DNA of 64,000 bases from Paraeggerthella hominis (GCF_021044775.1 NZ_JAJNOQ010000005.1:62001-126000), one strand, 5' to 3'. Positions 17,066 through 25,562 are shown, numbered from the stretch's first letter. The notes: generated from the sequence alone by a model not told the origin. Numbers and translations: made by a program.

Positions 17066-17857
17066 ATGATCTTCTATTTCACTGGAACCGGCAACTCTCT
17101 TGCAGCCGCGAAGATCGTAGCCAAAACAACCGACGACCTGCTGGTCGACATGGGCAAAGCCTACAAGTACAAGGACTTCGACTTCACCTTGGAGCAGGGA
17201 GAAGCGCTCGGCTTCGTCTTTCCCACGTACGCCTGGACCACGCCTCCTCTCGTGGACGAATTCATACGCCGCGCGAACTTCCGCACCGGCAACAAAGAGG
17301 TGTTCGCCCCTTGCTACTGCTACGCCGTTGTCAGCTGCGGCGCGTTCGTCGGAAACACCGCGCGCATCTTTGCGGATCGACTGCGACGCTGGCAGGGAAT
17401 CAATCTGGACGCCTCGTTCAGCGTGAAATCGGTCGGAAACTGCACGTACCTGTACGCGCCCGCTCAGGGAGAGAAACGCGAGCGGCTTTTAGCCCATGCG
17501 GAAGTCGAGGCCCATCGCACGGCCCTGCGCATCAAAGCGCGCGAATGCGTGCACGCCGAGCGACGCAACCCCTTGGGCATCCTGCTTTCCCAGGTCACCG
17601 AACAAGACGAGAAGCCGCGCTCGACCAAGGATTTCCACACGCTTCCCACCTGCATCAGCTGCGGCCGCTGCGCCGATATATGCCCGACGAACACCATCAC
17701 GCTCATCGACGGCACGCCGCGCTGGGCTGAGCTGGGCTGCACGCAATGCCTTGCCTGCCTGCACCGATGCCCCGTGAACGCCATCCAGTACGGCAACAAG
17801 ACCGAAGCGCGCGGGCGCTACGTGAACCCCGTGCTCGGCCCAGCCAGGCGCGCCTAG
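17066..17857 (+). CDS. EFR1-type flavodoxin/ferredoxin fusion protein
   Basis: A 263-residue protein. The N-terminal flavodoxin-like domain (MIFYFTGTGNSLAAAKIVA, residues 1-150) is followed by two C-terminal 4Fe-4S motifs. One is CISCGRCADICP (near 196-207) and the other CTQCLACLHRCP (near 224-235), as in bacterial ferredoxins. Such EFR1 family proteins are common in anaerobes and probably shuttle electrons between flavin and Fe-S partners. Start 17066 is chosen because the flavodoxin fold starts there and GAAAGGCGG precedes it. Confidence 0.85.
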   Translation: MIFYFTGTGNSLAAAKIVAKTTDDLLVDMGKAYKYKDFDFTLEQGEALGFVFPTYAWTTPPLVDEFIRRANFRTGNKEVFAPCYCYAVVSCGAFVGNTARIFADRLRRWQGINLDASFSVKSVGNCTYLYAPAQGEKRERLLAHAEVEAHRTALRIKARECVHAERRNPLGILLSQVTEQDEKPRSTKDFHTLPTCISCGRCADICPTNTITLIDGTPRWAELGCTQCLACLHRCPVNAIQYGNKTEARGRYVNPVLGPARRA

Positions 17858-18441
17858 CCCTTCCCCGAAAACCTCGAGCCCTCCGCCAGGCCAAGCCGGG
17901 CGCTTGCAAAAGGGTTGCTGCCCCATGGGCCGCCCGGGTTGCGCGAGCCGCGAACGGGGCTGTCGTCGCGCAGGCTACCTGGAGCACGCAAACCGAAAAC
18001 GGGGTCGAGCCACACTGGCCGCACGACAGCACGAGCCGAAAACGGGACCGCCACCGCCCAAGCCGCGTCTAAGCGGCAAAACCACCTAGCTGCGCACGAA
18101 AATCCAGCTTCGCTGGCAGGTTCTGACGGTTTGAGGTCGTTTGACGTCCGCTGCAAGTCAGCCGTTTTCGGTCCGGATTCGCCACGCGCTCCTGAACAGG
18201 CACGATGCAAAGCGCTCTTCAGCCGAAAGGATGGCGAAAGCGAATCGACGACCTCAAACCGTCAAAACCTACCAACGGTGGCCGTTTTTCGCGCGCACGC
18301 TTCCATTCGCCAATCCTGAGCACCGTCGAACCCTGTCCCTTGCTTGGAGCATCACCGTCACGGGCACGCGGAGCAAGCTGAACGGCGGCAGCCCAAGCCA
18401 GGAAGCAAGATGTCCAACTGAAAAAGATGCTCGCTCGCATC
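17858..18441. other. Gene-free region with inverted repeats
   Basis: No credible coding frame. The decamer CCGAAAACGG, or its complement, occurs near 17995, 18042 and 18162. A 26-bp imperfect inverted repeat brackets 18115-18273. The region ends at the promoter of the GntR operon. It may be a decayed mobile or palindromic element. Confidence 0.5.
18115..18273. repeat. Imperfect inverted repeat element A
   Basis: Left arm 18115-18140 and right arm 18248-18273 match as reverse complements at 24 of 26 positions. The core TGACGGTTTGAGGTCG / CGACCTCAAACCGTCA is perfect. The spacer is 107 bp. No transposase is nearby. Confidence 0.7.
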
Positions 18442-18470
18442 TTGACGCGATCTCGTCAACTGATTATAGT
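18442..18470 (+). promoter_or_regulatory. Promoter of the GntR-ABC operon
   Basis: TTGACG (18442-18447), 17-bp spacer, TATAGT (18465-18470). The operator dyad at 18468-18494 overlaps the -10 box. The transcript would carry a leader of roughly 210 bases before the GntR start. Confidence 0.7.
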
Positions 18471-18494
18471 GTGCATATCGGGTATATACACACT
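18468..18494. promoter_or_regulatory. GntR (YtrA-type) operator
   Basis: AGTGTGCATAT (18468-18478) and ATATACACACT (18484-18494) form an 11-bp-arm dyad with one mismatch and a 5-bp centre. It lies on the -10 box and start point, a position expected for an autorepressor. Confidence 0.7.
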
Positions 18495-18605
18495 GTACAG
18501 TTCGCTATGCACACCATCGAACATGCAGAGGCGAAGCCCGATGGAGCCAGCAAGGAACGTGCTTGCGACCTCCCGGCGCGCGGCAGGACGCTGCAGCGCG
18601 CCACC

Positions 18606-18634
18606 CGGATGCTCCGGGGACGCCCGAGCATCCG
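18606..18634 (+). other. Hairpin in the leader of the GntR operon
   Basis: CGGATGCTC (18606-18614) and GAGCATCCG (18626-18634) pair perfectly over 9 bp in the long untranslated leader. It may stabilise or attenuate the transcript; no U tract follows. Confidence 0.4.
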
Positions 18635-18688
18635 CGCACCACTTCGCTGCAGGCAACCCCGCGGCGAATACGAACTGGAACAGGAGCG

Positions 18689-19069
18689 ATGTTGGACATC
18701 ATCATCTCAAACGCAAGCGACAAGCCCATCTACGAGCAGATCACCAGCCAGCTGAAAAGCCTTATCCTGGCAGGCGAGCTCGCAGAAGGCCAGCAGCTTC
18801 CTTCGATTCGCGCGCTGGCGAACGACCTGCACATCAGCGTCATCACCACGAAGCGCGCCTATGCCGACCTCGAATCGCAAGGATTCGTCGAAACGGTGCA
18901 GGGCAAGGGCAGCTTCGTAGCCGGTGGCAACATGGAGCTGCTGCGCGAAGAGCGTCTTCGCCATATCGAAGACCTGCTGGCGAAGGCGGCGAGCGAGGCG
19001 CGGGACTCTGGCGTGAGTCTCGCAGAGCTGCATGACATGCTCGACCTGGTGGCAAGCGGCAACATCTAG
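18689..19069 (+). CDS. GntR family regulator, YtrA subfamily
   Basis: A 126-residue protein. MLDIIISNASDKPIYEQITS begins the winged helix of GntR proteins, and LPSIRALANDLHISVITTKR is the recognition helix-turn-helix (about 37-56). The short C-terminal tail of two helices instead of a ligand domain defines the YtrA type. These repress ABC operons tied to cell-wall-active compounds. AGGAG precedes the ATG. The gene heads an operon with an ABC ATPase and two permeases, and an operator-like dyad lies on its promoter. Confidence 0.9.
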   Translation: MLDIIISNASDKPIYEQITSQLKSLILAGELAEGQQLPSIRALANDLHISVITTKRAYADLESQGFVETVQGKGSFVAGGNMELLREERLRHIEDLLAKAASEARDSGVSLAELHDMLDLVASGNI

Positions 19070-19117
19070 ACGCATCCGAAACGAGCGAGCATCGCACACG
19101 ACCGAAAGTGACGACTG

Positions 19118-20005
19118 ATGAACGACCTTTTGAACATACAAATCCTCTCGAAGCACTACGACGGCTTCGACCTGCAGGACGTGAGCCTGCGCGTGCCTTC
19201 GGGCAGCGTAGTGGGATTCATCGGCAGCAATGGAGCCGGCAAAACTACCACCATTAAATCCATCCTTGGCTTGACCAGGCCCGACAACGGGCAGATTGCC
19301 CTGTTCGGCGAAGAAACCATAGGGGCTCCCTCCAAGCGTCTCGCCGAGTTGAAACAGCGCATTGGCGTGGTCTTCGACACTTGCTCCTTCCCCGAGGAGC
19401 TGACGGTCGAAGCCGTGGGCAAGCTCATGTCCGTAAGCTACCGCGCATGGGACGCCGCGGGCTTTCGCGAGCGCATCAAGCAGTTCGAACTTCCTCCGAG
19501 CAAGACGGTGAAGGACCTCTCGCGCGGCATGAGCATGAAGCTGTCTTTGGCATGCGCGCTCTCCCACGACGCCGATCTGCTCATCTTGGACGAAGCAACC
19601 GCCGGTCTGGATCCGATGGCACGCGACGAAACGCTCGACACCTTGCGCGCTTTCATGACCGACGAGAACCACGGCATCCTGATGTCCAGCCATATCACCA
19701 GCGACCTGGAGAAGATTGCCGATTACATCGTGTGCATCGACGAGGGGCGCATCGTGTTCTCCATCGAGAAGGACGCCATCGTCCATCAGGCGGGCATCGC
19801 TCAGTGCCGCGCGTCCGAGTTCGCCGCCCTGGCGGACAGCGGGCTGTACGCACCGGGGAGCCTGCACTACGCCCGCAACGCGTACGGCACCTCGGTGCTG
19901 GTGCCCGATCGGTTCGCCTTCGCCGAGAATTTCCGCGACGTCGTGGTGGAACGCGCCGACATCGATTCGTACATGAGCCTCATGCTGAAGGGAGAAGTAC
20001 TGTGA
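19118..20005 (+). CDS. ABC transporter ATP-binding protein (YtrB-like)
   Basis: A 295-residue ATPase. Walker A is GSNGAGKT (36-43). The ABC signature is degenerate (DLSRGMSMKLSLACALSHDA), followed by Walker B LLILDEATAGLD and the switch His in MSSHITSDLEKIAD. The C-terminal 70 residues form an accessory domain as in other exporter ATPases of this class. Its TGA stop overlaps the GTG start of the next permease, so they are coupled. Substrate unknown; by family perhaps a cell-wall-targeting compound or lipid. Confidence 0.9.
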   Translation: MNDLLNIQILSKHYDGFDLQDVSLRVPSGSVVGFIGSNGAGKTTTIKSILGLTRPDNGQIALFGEETIGAPSKRLAELKQRIGVVFDTCSFPEELTVEAVGKLMSVSYRAWDAAGFRERIKQFELPPSKTVKDLSRGMSMKLSLACALSHDADLLILDEATAGLDPMARDETLDTLRAFMTDENHGILMSSHITSDLEKIADYIVCIDEGRIVFSIEKDAIVHQAGIAQCRASEFAALADSGLYAPGSLHYARNAYGTSVLVPDRFAFAENFRDVVVERADIDSYMSLMLKGEVL

Positions 20006-20700
20006 ACGCCATGCTCCTGTCCGATCTTCTGATCGCGAAGAAATACTTGATGCCGCAGGTGGGGCTCGGTATCGTCGTGGGTATATTCATGTGCATCATG
20101 ATGGAGAACATCTACGTGATCGCGCCCGCCATCGCGGCAATGACCCCGTTTTCCGTAGCGTTCACCATACTGGCTTTCGACGAACGCGGGGGCTGGGAGC
20201 AGTTTAGGCTGGCGCTGCCGCTATCCCGCAAACACGTCATCACCGGGCGCTACGCAAGCTTCGCGGTGATCGCCATAGTCGGATTCATGACGGGCATCGT
20301 TGCCACGGGCCTGGTCATCATTGCAGCAACACTGTTCTCGAACGTGCCGCAGCTAGCCGCGCTCATGGTGAACTTCTCGTGGCAGGCTATCGTCTTGGCA
20401 AGCATCACGGGCGTTGCGGTCATCGTGGTCATGCTATCCGTCGTGCTGCCGATGGTCGCGCGTTTCGGCATGACGAAAGCGGTTCGATTCGCGCCCCTGA
20501 TCATTTTCTTCGGCGTGTTCTTCCTGTTCACGGCAGGCGGCAACGGCGAGGTTCCCCAATTCCTCGCCAACCTTGCAAGCTGGGTGCAAACGCCCGAGGG
20601 AACGCTGGGAATGGCCGGTATCGTAGTGGCCGCCGCCGCAGCCCTCTACGCGGCATCGTGCGCACTGTCCATCAAGTTGTACGAACGACGCGAATTGTAA
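20002..20700 (+). CDS. ABC-2 type permease (first paralogue)
   Basis: A 232-residue protein with six predicted hydrophobic helices and the conserved ERGGWEQFRLALPLSRKHVI loop between helices 2 and 3. GTG 20002 overlaps the ATPase stop; an ATG at 20011 is the alternative. It is homologous along its length to the next gene (LALPLSRK-V--GRYA and KLYERREL versus QLYERRSF at the C-terminus). The pair probably forms a heterodimeric channel. Confidence 0.85.
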   Translation: MNAMLLSDLLIAKKYLMPQVGLGIVVGIFMCIMMENIYVIAPAIAAMTPFSVAFTILAFDERGGWEQFRLALPLSRKHVITGRYASFAVIAIVGFMTGIVATGLVIIAATLFSNVPQLAALMVNFSWQAIVLASITGVAVIVVMLSVVLPMVARFGMTKAVRFAPLIIFFGVFFLFTAGGNGEVPQFLANLASWVQTPEGTLGMAGIVVAAAAALYAASCALSIKLYERREL

Positions 20701-20758
20701 AGCGGGAACCGTACCGGGGCTGCTGTCCGAGCAGCCCCTTCGGAAAGGAGCCGCGCTT

Positions 20759-21454
20759 ATGAAAGCAGCGATGCTGTCCGATCTCATTGTCATGAAAGAC
20801 AAGCTGGTTCGCATAACCGCGTGCTGGATGCTGATCACCTTCGTCACTTCGGTCATCGCAGGAAACACTCCCCTGGTCGTCATATACGTTGCGATCGTCA
20901 ACCCGATCATGACATGCAGCGCCCTTTTCCTCACAGAGAGCGCATCAGGATGGGAAGGGCCGCGCCTTGCCCTTCCGCTATCGCGCAAAAACGTCGTAGA
21001 CGGCCGCTACGCCGCCCTTGCGGCGGTCACGGCGGCAAGCGTCGCCACCGGCGCGCTCGCGTATGCAGCGGGATGTTTAGCCACCAGCATATTTCCCGGG
21101 CTTGCCCTGCTAAGGGAGGCCGCATCGTTCGATTTCGCCTCCCTCGCGCTCTGCTGCGCAAGCGCTGTTGCATTCGCCGCCTTCGCTCTGGGCGTGATGA
21201 TGCCACTCAACCTGCGCTTCGGTTACGAGGGAGCGCTGAAGTACGCACCCGCGATCTTCGTACTGGCGCTCGCATTGATTCCACAGGCTTTGGGTCCGTC
21301 CGGCCTGAACCTGCTCGCTATCGGCGCGCCCGCCCTTGAGGGATCTTCAAGCCAAATCCTGCTGCTTTCGGCAAGCCTCGTTGCCCTAGGAGCCACGTGG
21401 TACGTCGGATCGGCTTCCGTTGCTGCGCAACTCTACGAGCGGCGCAGCTTCTAG
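20759..21454 (+). CDS. ABC-2 type permease (second paralogue)
   Basis: A 231-residue paralogue of the preceding permease, with the same loop (ASGWEGPRLALPLSRKNVV) and C-terminal QLYERRSF. About six membrane helices. It is preceded by GGAAAGGAG. The two permeases probably arose by tandem duplication. It is the last gene of the GntR operon and lies 14 bp from the convergent Rrf2 gene. Confidence 0.85.
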   Translation: MKAAMLSDLIVMKDKLVRITACWMLITFVTSVIAGNTPLVVIYVAIVNPIMTCSALFLTESASGWEGPRLALPLSRKNVVDGRYAALAAVTAASVATGALAYAAGCLATSIFPGLALLREAASFDFASLALCCASAVAFAAFALGVMMPLNLRFGYEGALKYAPAIFVLALALIPQALGPSGLNLLAIGAPALEGSSSQILLLSASLVALGATWYVGSASVAAQLYERRSF

Positions 21455-21468
21455 CGAATCCGCCGACT

Positions 21469-21876
21469 TTACGGGCGCTTCGCCAAAGTCGATAGCTTCA
21501 CGCTGTCGGCGTACGACTCGATCGCGCGATCCAGCCCGATCCAAAATTCCCGCGCCGAGCAACCGCTGCTCCGCTCGCAATGCTCCGAGTCTTCAACGCA
21601 GGCAACGGGAGCCGAGCTTCCCTCGGTGGCCCGCAAGATGTCTCCAACGGTAATCTCATCCGCCGGACGCGCAAGCAGGTAGCCGCCGCTCACGCCTCGC
21701 ACGCTTTTGAGCACGTCGGCCTTCACCAAAGCGCCACCTAGCTGCTCAAGATACTTGACGGACAAACCCTCGCGCTCCGCCGCCTGCCTCATGGTTACGA
21801 GCGACCCGACTTCTCCCTGTTTCGCTATATCGATCATAAGACGCAGAGCGTAGCGTCCCTTCGTCGAAACCATCAT
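21469..21876 (-). CDS. Rrf2 family transcriptional regulator
   Basis: A 135-residue winged-helix regulator: MVSTKGRYALRLMIDIAKQG, then SVKYLEQLGGALVKADVLKS and VRGVSGGYLLARP, all conserved in the family. Three cysteines follow (CVEDSEHCERSSGC, spacing x6 and x5), as in IscR/RsrR-like members that bind an Fe-S cluster, though no isc/suf gene is adjacent. Alternative starts are 21876 and 21873 (MMVST). GGTGGAG precedes them. Confidence 0.85.
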   Translation of the reverse strand: MMVSTKGRYALRLMIDIAKQGEVGSLVTMRQAAEREGLSVKYLEQLGGALVKADVLKSVRGVSGGYLLARPADEITVGDILRATEGSSAPVACVEDSEHCERSSGCSAREFWIGLDRAIESYADSVKLSTLAKRP

Positions 21877-22063
21877 GTTCGCTCCACCGTCCTTTACTCG
21901 AGTCCCCCCGACGTACCACTGCCAAGGACTAGCTGGCACGCCGCCTCCGTAAATACATGCAACGAGGTAAGTATAGCCTATGCCCCTAAATTTAAGGCAG
22001 ACCTCCCCTTTCAGGAATGTAAGGGAGGGGCAAGCGGTCGGTAAGAAAGCCTTAAGAGTTGGC

Positions 22064-22072
22064 TGGTATAAA
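22064..22072 (+). promoter_or_regulatory. Extended -10 promoter candidate for the GT51 gene
   Basis: TGG followed by TATAAA (22067-22072), an extended -10 pattern about 40 bases before the start codon. No clear -35 box. Confidence 0.35.
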
Positions 22073-22110
22073 GAATGGAGTCCCGATCACCGCATCGAAA
22101 GGAGCCGGGC

Positions 22111-22857
22111 ATGACCGCTGGAACGCTCTTCAAACGATCGCTCGCTCTCGCGCTTATCCTAGGAGTACTTGCAACCGCATTCTTCGCGGCACGAGGATTC
22201 AACCTGTACCGAACCGCACTCGAGTCTCAAAGCCTCGACGATATGGCGACGGCTATCGAGAGCGAGCAGGGATTCACTTCCCTCGATAAACTTCCCGATC
22301 TGTACCTGCAGGCCGTTGTCGCAGTAGAGGATCATCGCTTTTACGCGCATCCCGGCTTCGACGTTATAGCCACCGGGCGAGCGCTGGTCAACAACATCAA
22401 GGCGCGATCCGTAGTGGAAGGCGGCAGCACCATCACGCAGCAGCTGGCTAAAAACCAGTACTTCACGCAGGAGCAAACGCTCGAGCGCAAGCTGGCCGAA
22501 ACGCTCATGGCCTTCACCATGGAAAGCCATTTTTCCAAACGGAAGATCTTGGAACTGTACGTAAACTCGATTTACTTCGGCAACGGGTACGAGGGAATCG
22601 GGAACGCAAGCATGGGATACTTCGGAAAACAGCCCGGTCAGCTAACCGAAGACGAGTGCGCCATGCTGGCAGGCATACCGAACGCTCCCTCCGTCTACTC
22701 CCCCGCCAAAAACCCCGACCTTGCCCGCCAGCGTCAACAGGAAGTGCTGCGCAAGCTGGTCAGATACGACTACCTGGACCAAGCGCGCGCCCAACACCTG
22801 TCCGCGCGGCCCACGCTGTCAGCCGTAACGCCGAAAGCAATGACGATCCCCGCATAG
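22111..22857 (+). CDS. Monofunctional peptidoglycan glycosyltransferase (GT51)
   Basis: A 248-residue protein with an N-terminal membrane anchor (about 8-27) and a GT51 domain that polymerises lipid II outside the membrane. Motif 1 is AVEDHRFYAHPGFD (catalytic Glu73), motif 2 is EGGSTITQQLAKN, and motif 3 is KRKILELYVNSIYFGNGYEG. There is no transpeptidase domain, as in MtgA-type enzymes. Start 22111 follows AAAGGAG; ATG 22075 in frame is less likely. A GH25 muramidase follows, consistent with a wall-remodelling pair. Confidence 0.9.
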   Translation: MTAGTLFKRSLALALILGVLATAFFAARGFNLYRTALESQSLDDMATAIESEQGFTSLDKLPDLYLQAVVAVEDHRFYAHPGFDVIATGRALVNNIKARSVVEGGSTITQQLAKNQYFTQEQTLERKLAETLMAFTMESHFSKRKILELYVNSIYFGNGYEGIGNASMGYFGKQPGQLTEDECAMLAGIPNAPSVYSPAKNPDLARQRQQEVLRKLVRYDYLDQARAQHLSARPTLSAVTPKAMTIPA

Positions 22858-22956
22858 CCAGGCCCGCGCCCGCGGCAACAACAGCAAGTTCTGTAGTCGT
22901 CGCGCGATCGTCGCTGCGCGCGCAATGCTCGCAACAGCCTCTGGTAGGATACCCGC

Positions 22957-23850
22957 ATGAAACCTCGAACCAACAAGCGCCGCAGCCACGGCAAGCCTCG
23001 TCACGCCGCAACGTACGCGCCTGCGCCCCGCAGCTCTTCTCAGCATGCAAGGAAAAGCCCTCTGGCCGGCGTCCTGCTCGTCATGCTTGCAGGGCTTCTG
23101 TTCGTAGGGACGCTTGTGGGCCTGGGACAATGCACAGCCCCAGAAAGCGCCCCGAAAAACGCGGAGTACGTAAGCCCCTACGATTGGAGCAGCCTTGAAC
23201 GTACCGGCGACCGCCTGGCGTATCGTCCGGGAGGGTCGTTGAAATCCCAGGTTGGCGTCGACGTCTCCGATCATCAAGGCTTCATAGATTGGAATGCGGT
23301 AGCTGCAGACGGCATCGATTTCGCTTTCGTGCGCATAGGAAACCGCGGGTACACCCAAGGGGGCTTGTCCGCCGATGCCCGCTTCGACGAGAACGTGCGC
23401 GGCGCGCAAGCCGCAGGACTCCAAACGGGAGCATACTTCTTCTCGCAAGCAGTGAACGCTGCCGAAGCCGTCGAAGAAGCGGAGTTCGTGCTGGCCCAAC
23501 TCAACGGGCGCGCCCTTGAACTTCCCGTTGCCTTCGACCATGAGCCCGTGGCGGATCCCAACGGACGCGCCAACAACCTGGACAAAGGCACGCTCACTGC
23601 CGCGGCGATCGCGTTTTGCGAGCGCCTTGAAGCCGCTGGGTACAAGACCATGATCTACGGAAACAACGGGGATATGACGCGCTACGACCGAGCTGCGCTG
23701 GGAAACCGGCCCATCTGGTTTGCGGAATACGACGCCGCCGTGCCGCGGGCGCGTTTCGACTTCGCCCTGTGGCAGTACACCAACGGCGGCACCGTCGCAG
23801 GAATCAGCACGTCGGTCGACCTCAACCTGCGCATGACCGAAGCGCTGTAG
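22957..23850 (+). CDS. GH25 family lysozyme, membrane anchored
   Basis: A 297-residue protein. The basic N-terminus (1-36) precedes one hydrophobic helix (about 37-57). A Cys at 59 follows, but the lipobox (LGQC) is poor, so an uncleaved anchor is likelier than a lipoprotein. The GH25 domain begins at QVGVDVSDHQGFIDW (Asp102). It also has ELPVAFDHEPV (the catalytic Asp-x-Glu pair near 194-196) and ALWQYTNGGTV near the end. It cleaves the muramic acid-glucosamine bond of peptidoglycan. It follows the GT51 gene in the same direction. Confidence 0.9.
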   Translation: MKPRTNKRRSHGKPRHAATYAPAPRSSSQHARKSPLAGVLLVMLAGLLFVGTLVGLGQCTAPESAPKNAEYVSPYDWSSLERTGDRLAYRPGGSLKSQVGVDVSDHQGFIDWNAVAADGIDFAFVRIGNRGYTQGGLSADARFDENVRGAQAAGLQTGAYFFSQAVNAAEAVEEAEFVLAQLNGRALELPVAFDHEPVADPNGRANNLDKGTLTAAAIAFCERLEAAGYKTMIYGNNGDMTRYDRAALGNRPIWFAEYDAAVPRARFDFALWQYTNGGTVAGISTSVDLNLRMTEAL

Positions 23851-23939
23851 CTTCGAGCGCGCCAGCGCGGCGCGAGCGAAAGGCACAGGGAAGCCGTAAA
23901 GGCAGGTCGCTCGGCACCTTTCGCCCGCAAACGCCCTTG

Positions 23940-23968
23940 TTGGCCAATCACGTCACGTATGTTACACT
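23940..23968 (+). promoter_or_regulatory. Promoter of the MFS exporter leader
   Basis: TTGGCC (23940-23945), 17-bp spacer, TACACT (23963-23968). It implies an RNA leader of about 210 bases in front of the exporter gene. Confidence 0.55.
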
Positions 23969-24010
23969 GATCGCCGCGATTCTGATCAAATTTCTAGGAG
24001 CTCTGTTTTG

Positions 24011-24031
24011 ATGGCGGGACAAATCTACTAG
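24011..24031 (+). CDS. Putative leader peptide MAGQIY
   Basis: ATG GCG GGA CAA ATC TAC TAG, preceded by AGGAG at 23996-24000 (10-base gap). Six codons ending three bases before the first of several hairpins, and 155 bases before the exporter start. The placement matches drug-sensing leader peptides of ribosome-targeting antibiotic resistance genes. Translation is unproven. Confidence 0.45.
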   Translation: MAGQIY

Positions 24032-24033
24032 CA

Positions 24034-24146
24034 AATCGCCTTGCGATTCCTGCATCGTTCTCATGATGCATGCAAGCGCAACTTGTCGTTGCGCTCGTTT
24101 CGTCCCGATTCCATGCAAAATTGGTAGCGCAACCGCATGCGCTACC
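24034..24146 (+). promoter_or_regulatory. Attenuator-like hairpin set with alternative pairing
   Basis: Four hairpins. AATCGC/GCGATT is at 24034-24048 and TGCATC/GATGCA at 24051-24070. AGCGCAAC (24075-24082) pairs with GTTGCGCT (24088-24095). GGTAGCGCA (24123-24131) pairs with TGCGCTACC (24138-24146). AGCGCAAC recurs at 24126-24133, so GTTGCGCT can pair with either copy. This gives a 1:2 plus 3:4 state versus a 2:3 state. No U run follows the last stem, so the mechanism is unclear. Confidence 0.55.
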
Positions 24147-24186
24147 GCATCATCAATTCAGCACACCACTATCAAGGAGCATCCTT

Positions 24187-25491
24187 ATGACCGAATCAAC
24201 CGCGCTCATGAGCGCAGGCGGGCAACCGCTTCCCAAACGATGGCTTGCCATCATCGCCACCATCTGGGCCGGGCAGGCCGCCTCGATGATCACCAGCTAC
24301 GCCGCAGGATACGCGGTGATCTGGTACATCACCGAAACCACCGGCAGCGCCATCATGCTGTCCGCCGCAGCCATCTGCGCCTACCTGCCGCAAGGGCTTC
24401 TTTCGCCTTTCGGCGGCGTGATAGCAGACAAGTACAACCGGAAAACCGTCATGATCGCAGCCGATCTGGGCATCGGCATCATATCGCTTGGCCTGGGCTT
24501 CGTCATCTTGTTCGGCCAGGTTTCGTTCGGCTTGCTCATGGTATTGGTCATCGCGCGCAGCGTTGGGCAGGCATTTCACGGGCCGGCCATGATGGCGGCC
24601 ATGCCGCTGCTCGTGCCGGAGAAGCACCTGCTGCGCATTAACACGCTCGACCAGCTGCTCATTTCCGTAGCGTCCATCGGCGCACCTGCGTTCGGCATCT
24701 TCCTGTACACCACGTTCGGATTCCACTCGGTCATGTTCCTGGACTTCCTGGGAGCGCTTTTGGCCGTTGCCGGCCTGGCCCTGGTGAAGATACCCACGGT
24801 TGTCGACGAGTCCGCGAAAGACCAGCACGTGCTCGCGAACATGCGCGACGGGTGGAAAGCCCTGTCGGCCAATCGCGGTCTGGTCATCCTGATTGCCGGC
24901 GTCACGATCGGCATGGTCACCTTCGCCCCGCTCGGTGCGATCTTCCCGCTTATGACGTTCGACCATTTCGGCGGAGACGGCTACGCGGCGTCCATCGTGG
25001 AAGCATCGTTCGGCGTGGGCATGATCATAGGGTCGGCCATCCTCATGATCTGGGGCGGCGGCAAGCGGCTTGCCCTTTTGATCGGGATCGCAGCTTTCAT
25101 CGTGGGCGCGACCACCATGGCATGCGGATTCCTTGCACCCACCATGTTCTGGGTGTTCGTCGTGCTGTGCGCCGCAATGGCGGTCGCGTGCGCCTGGTTC
25201 AACGGCCCGCTCATCACGCTCATCCAGCGCAACACCCCTGAAGAGAAAACCGGTCGCGTGCTGGGTCTGGCCATGGCGGCCATGGGCCTGGCCTCTCCTG
25301 TGGGAATCGCGTTCGGCGGCGTGCTGGCCGAATCCATCGGCGTTGCACCGTTCTTCGTGGTGGACGGCCTGATCTGCCTGGTTCTGGGCCTGGCGATCTA
25401 CCTGCCCAAAAGCGTGCGAGCGCTCGACAGCGACAAGCCGACCATCGTGCGCGACAGCGGTGCGGCGCAGAACGCAGAAACCGCCGAATAG
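24187..25491 (+). CDS. MFS exporter (MefA/EntS-like, MFS_3 type)
   Basis: A 434-residue membrane protein with about 12 helices. MFS signatures are SPFGGVIADKYNRKTVMIAA in the helix 2-3 loop and VIARSVGQAFHGPAMMAAMP in helix 5, the pattern of MFS_3 drug or siderophore exporters such as macrolide efflux MefA. The start at 24187 follows AAGGAG. The long structured leader with a mini-ORF suggests induction by ribosome-stalling drugs, which favours antibiotic efflux over siderophore export (inference). The substrate cannot be read from sequence. Confidence 0.85.
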   Translation: MTESTALMSAGGQPLPKRWLAIIATIWAGQAASMITSYAAGYAVIWYITETTGSAIMLSAAAICAYLPQGLLSPFGGVIADKYNRKTVMIAADLGIGIISLGLGFVILFGQVSFGLLMVLVIARSVGQAFHGPAMMAAMPLLVPEKHLLRINTLDQLLISVASIGAPAFGIFLYTTFGFHSVMFLDFLGALLAVAGLALVKIPTVVDESAKDQHVLANMRDGWKALSANRGLVILIAGVTIGMVTFAPLGAIFPLMTFDHFGGDGYAASIVEASFGVGMIIGSAILMIWGGGKRLALLIGIAAFIVGATTMACGFLAPTMFWVFVVLCAAMAVACAWFNGPLITLIQRNTPEEKTGRVLGLAMAAMGLASPVGIAFGGVLAESIGVAPFFVVDGLICLVLGLAIYLPKSVRALDSDKPTIVRDSGAAQNAETAE

Positions 25492-25500
25492 CGCATGCCG

Positions 25501-25536
25501 CGACTGTGGGCGAAGGCGACCCCTCGCCCACAGTCG
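25501..25536. terminator. Bidirectional terminator hairpin
   Basis: CGACTGTGGGCGA (25501-25513) pairs perfectly with 25524-25536 around a 10-base loop, between the convergent MFS and uvrB genes. Confidence 0.65.
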
Positions 25537-25562
25537 ACACCCCGTATCGAACGTGCGGCCCG

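Noticed and set aside
20002..21454. Two similar permeases as a possible assembly duplication
   Set aside because: They differ throughout at protein level and each has its own ribosome binding site; an old tandem paralogue pair is the simpler reading.
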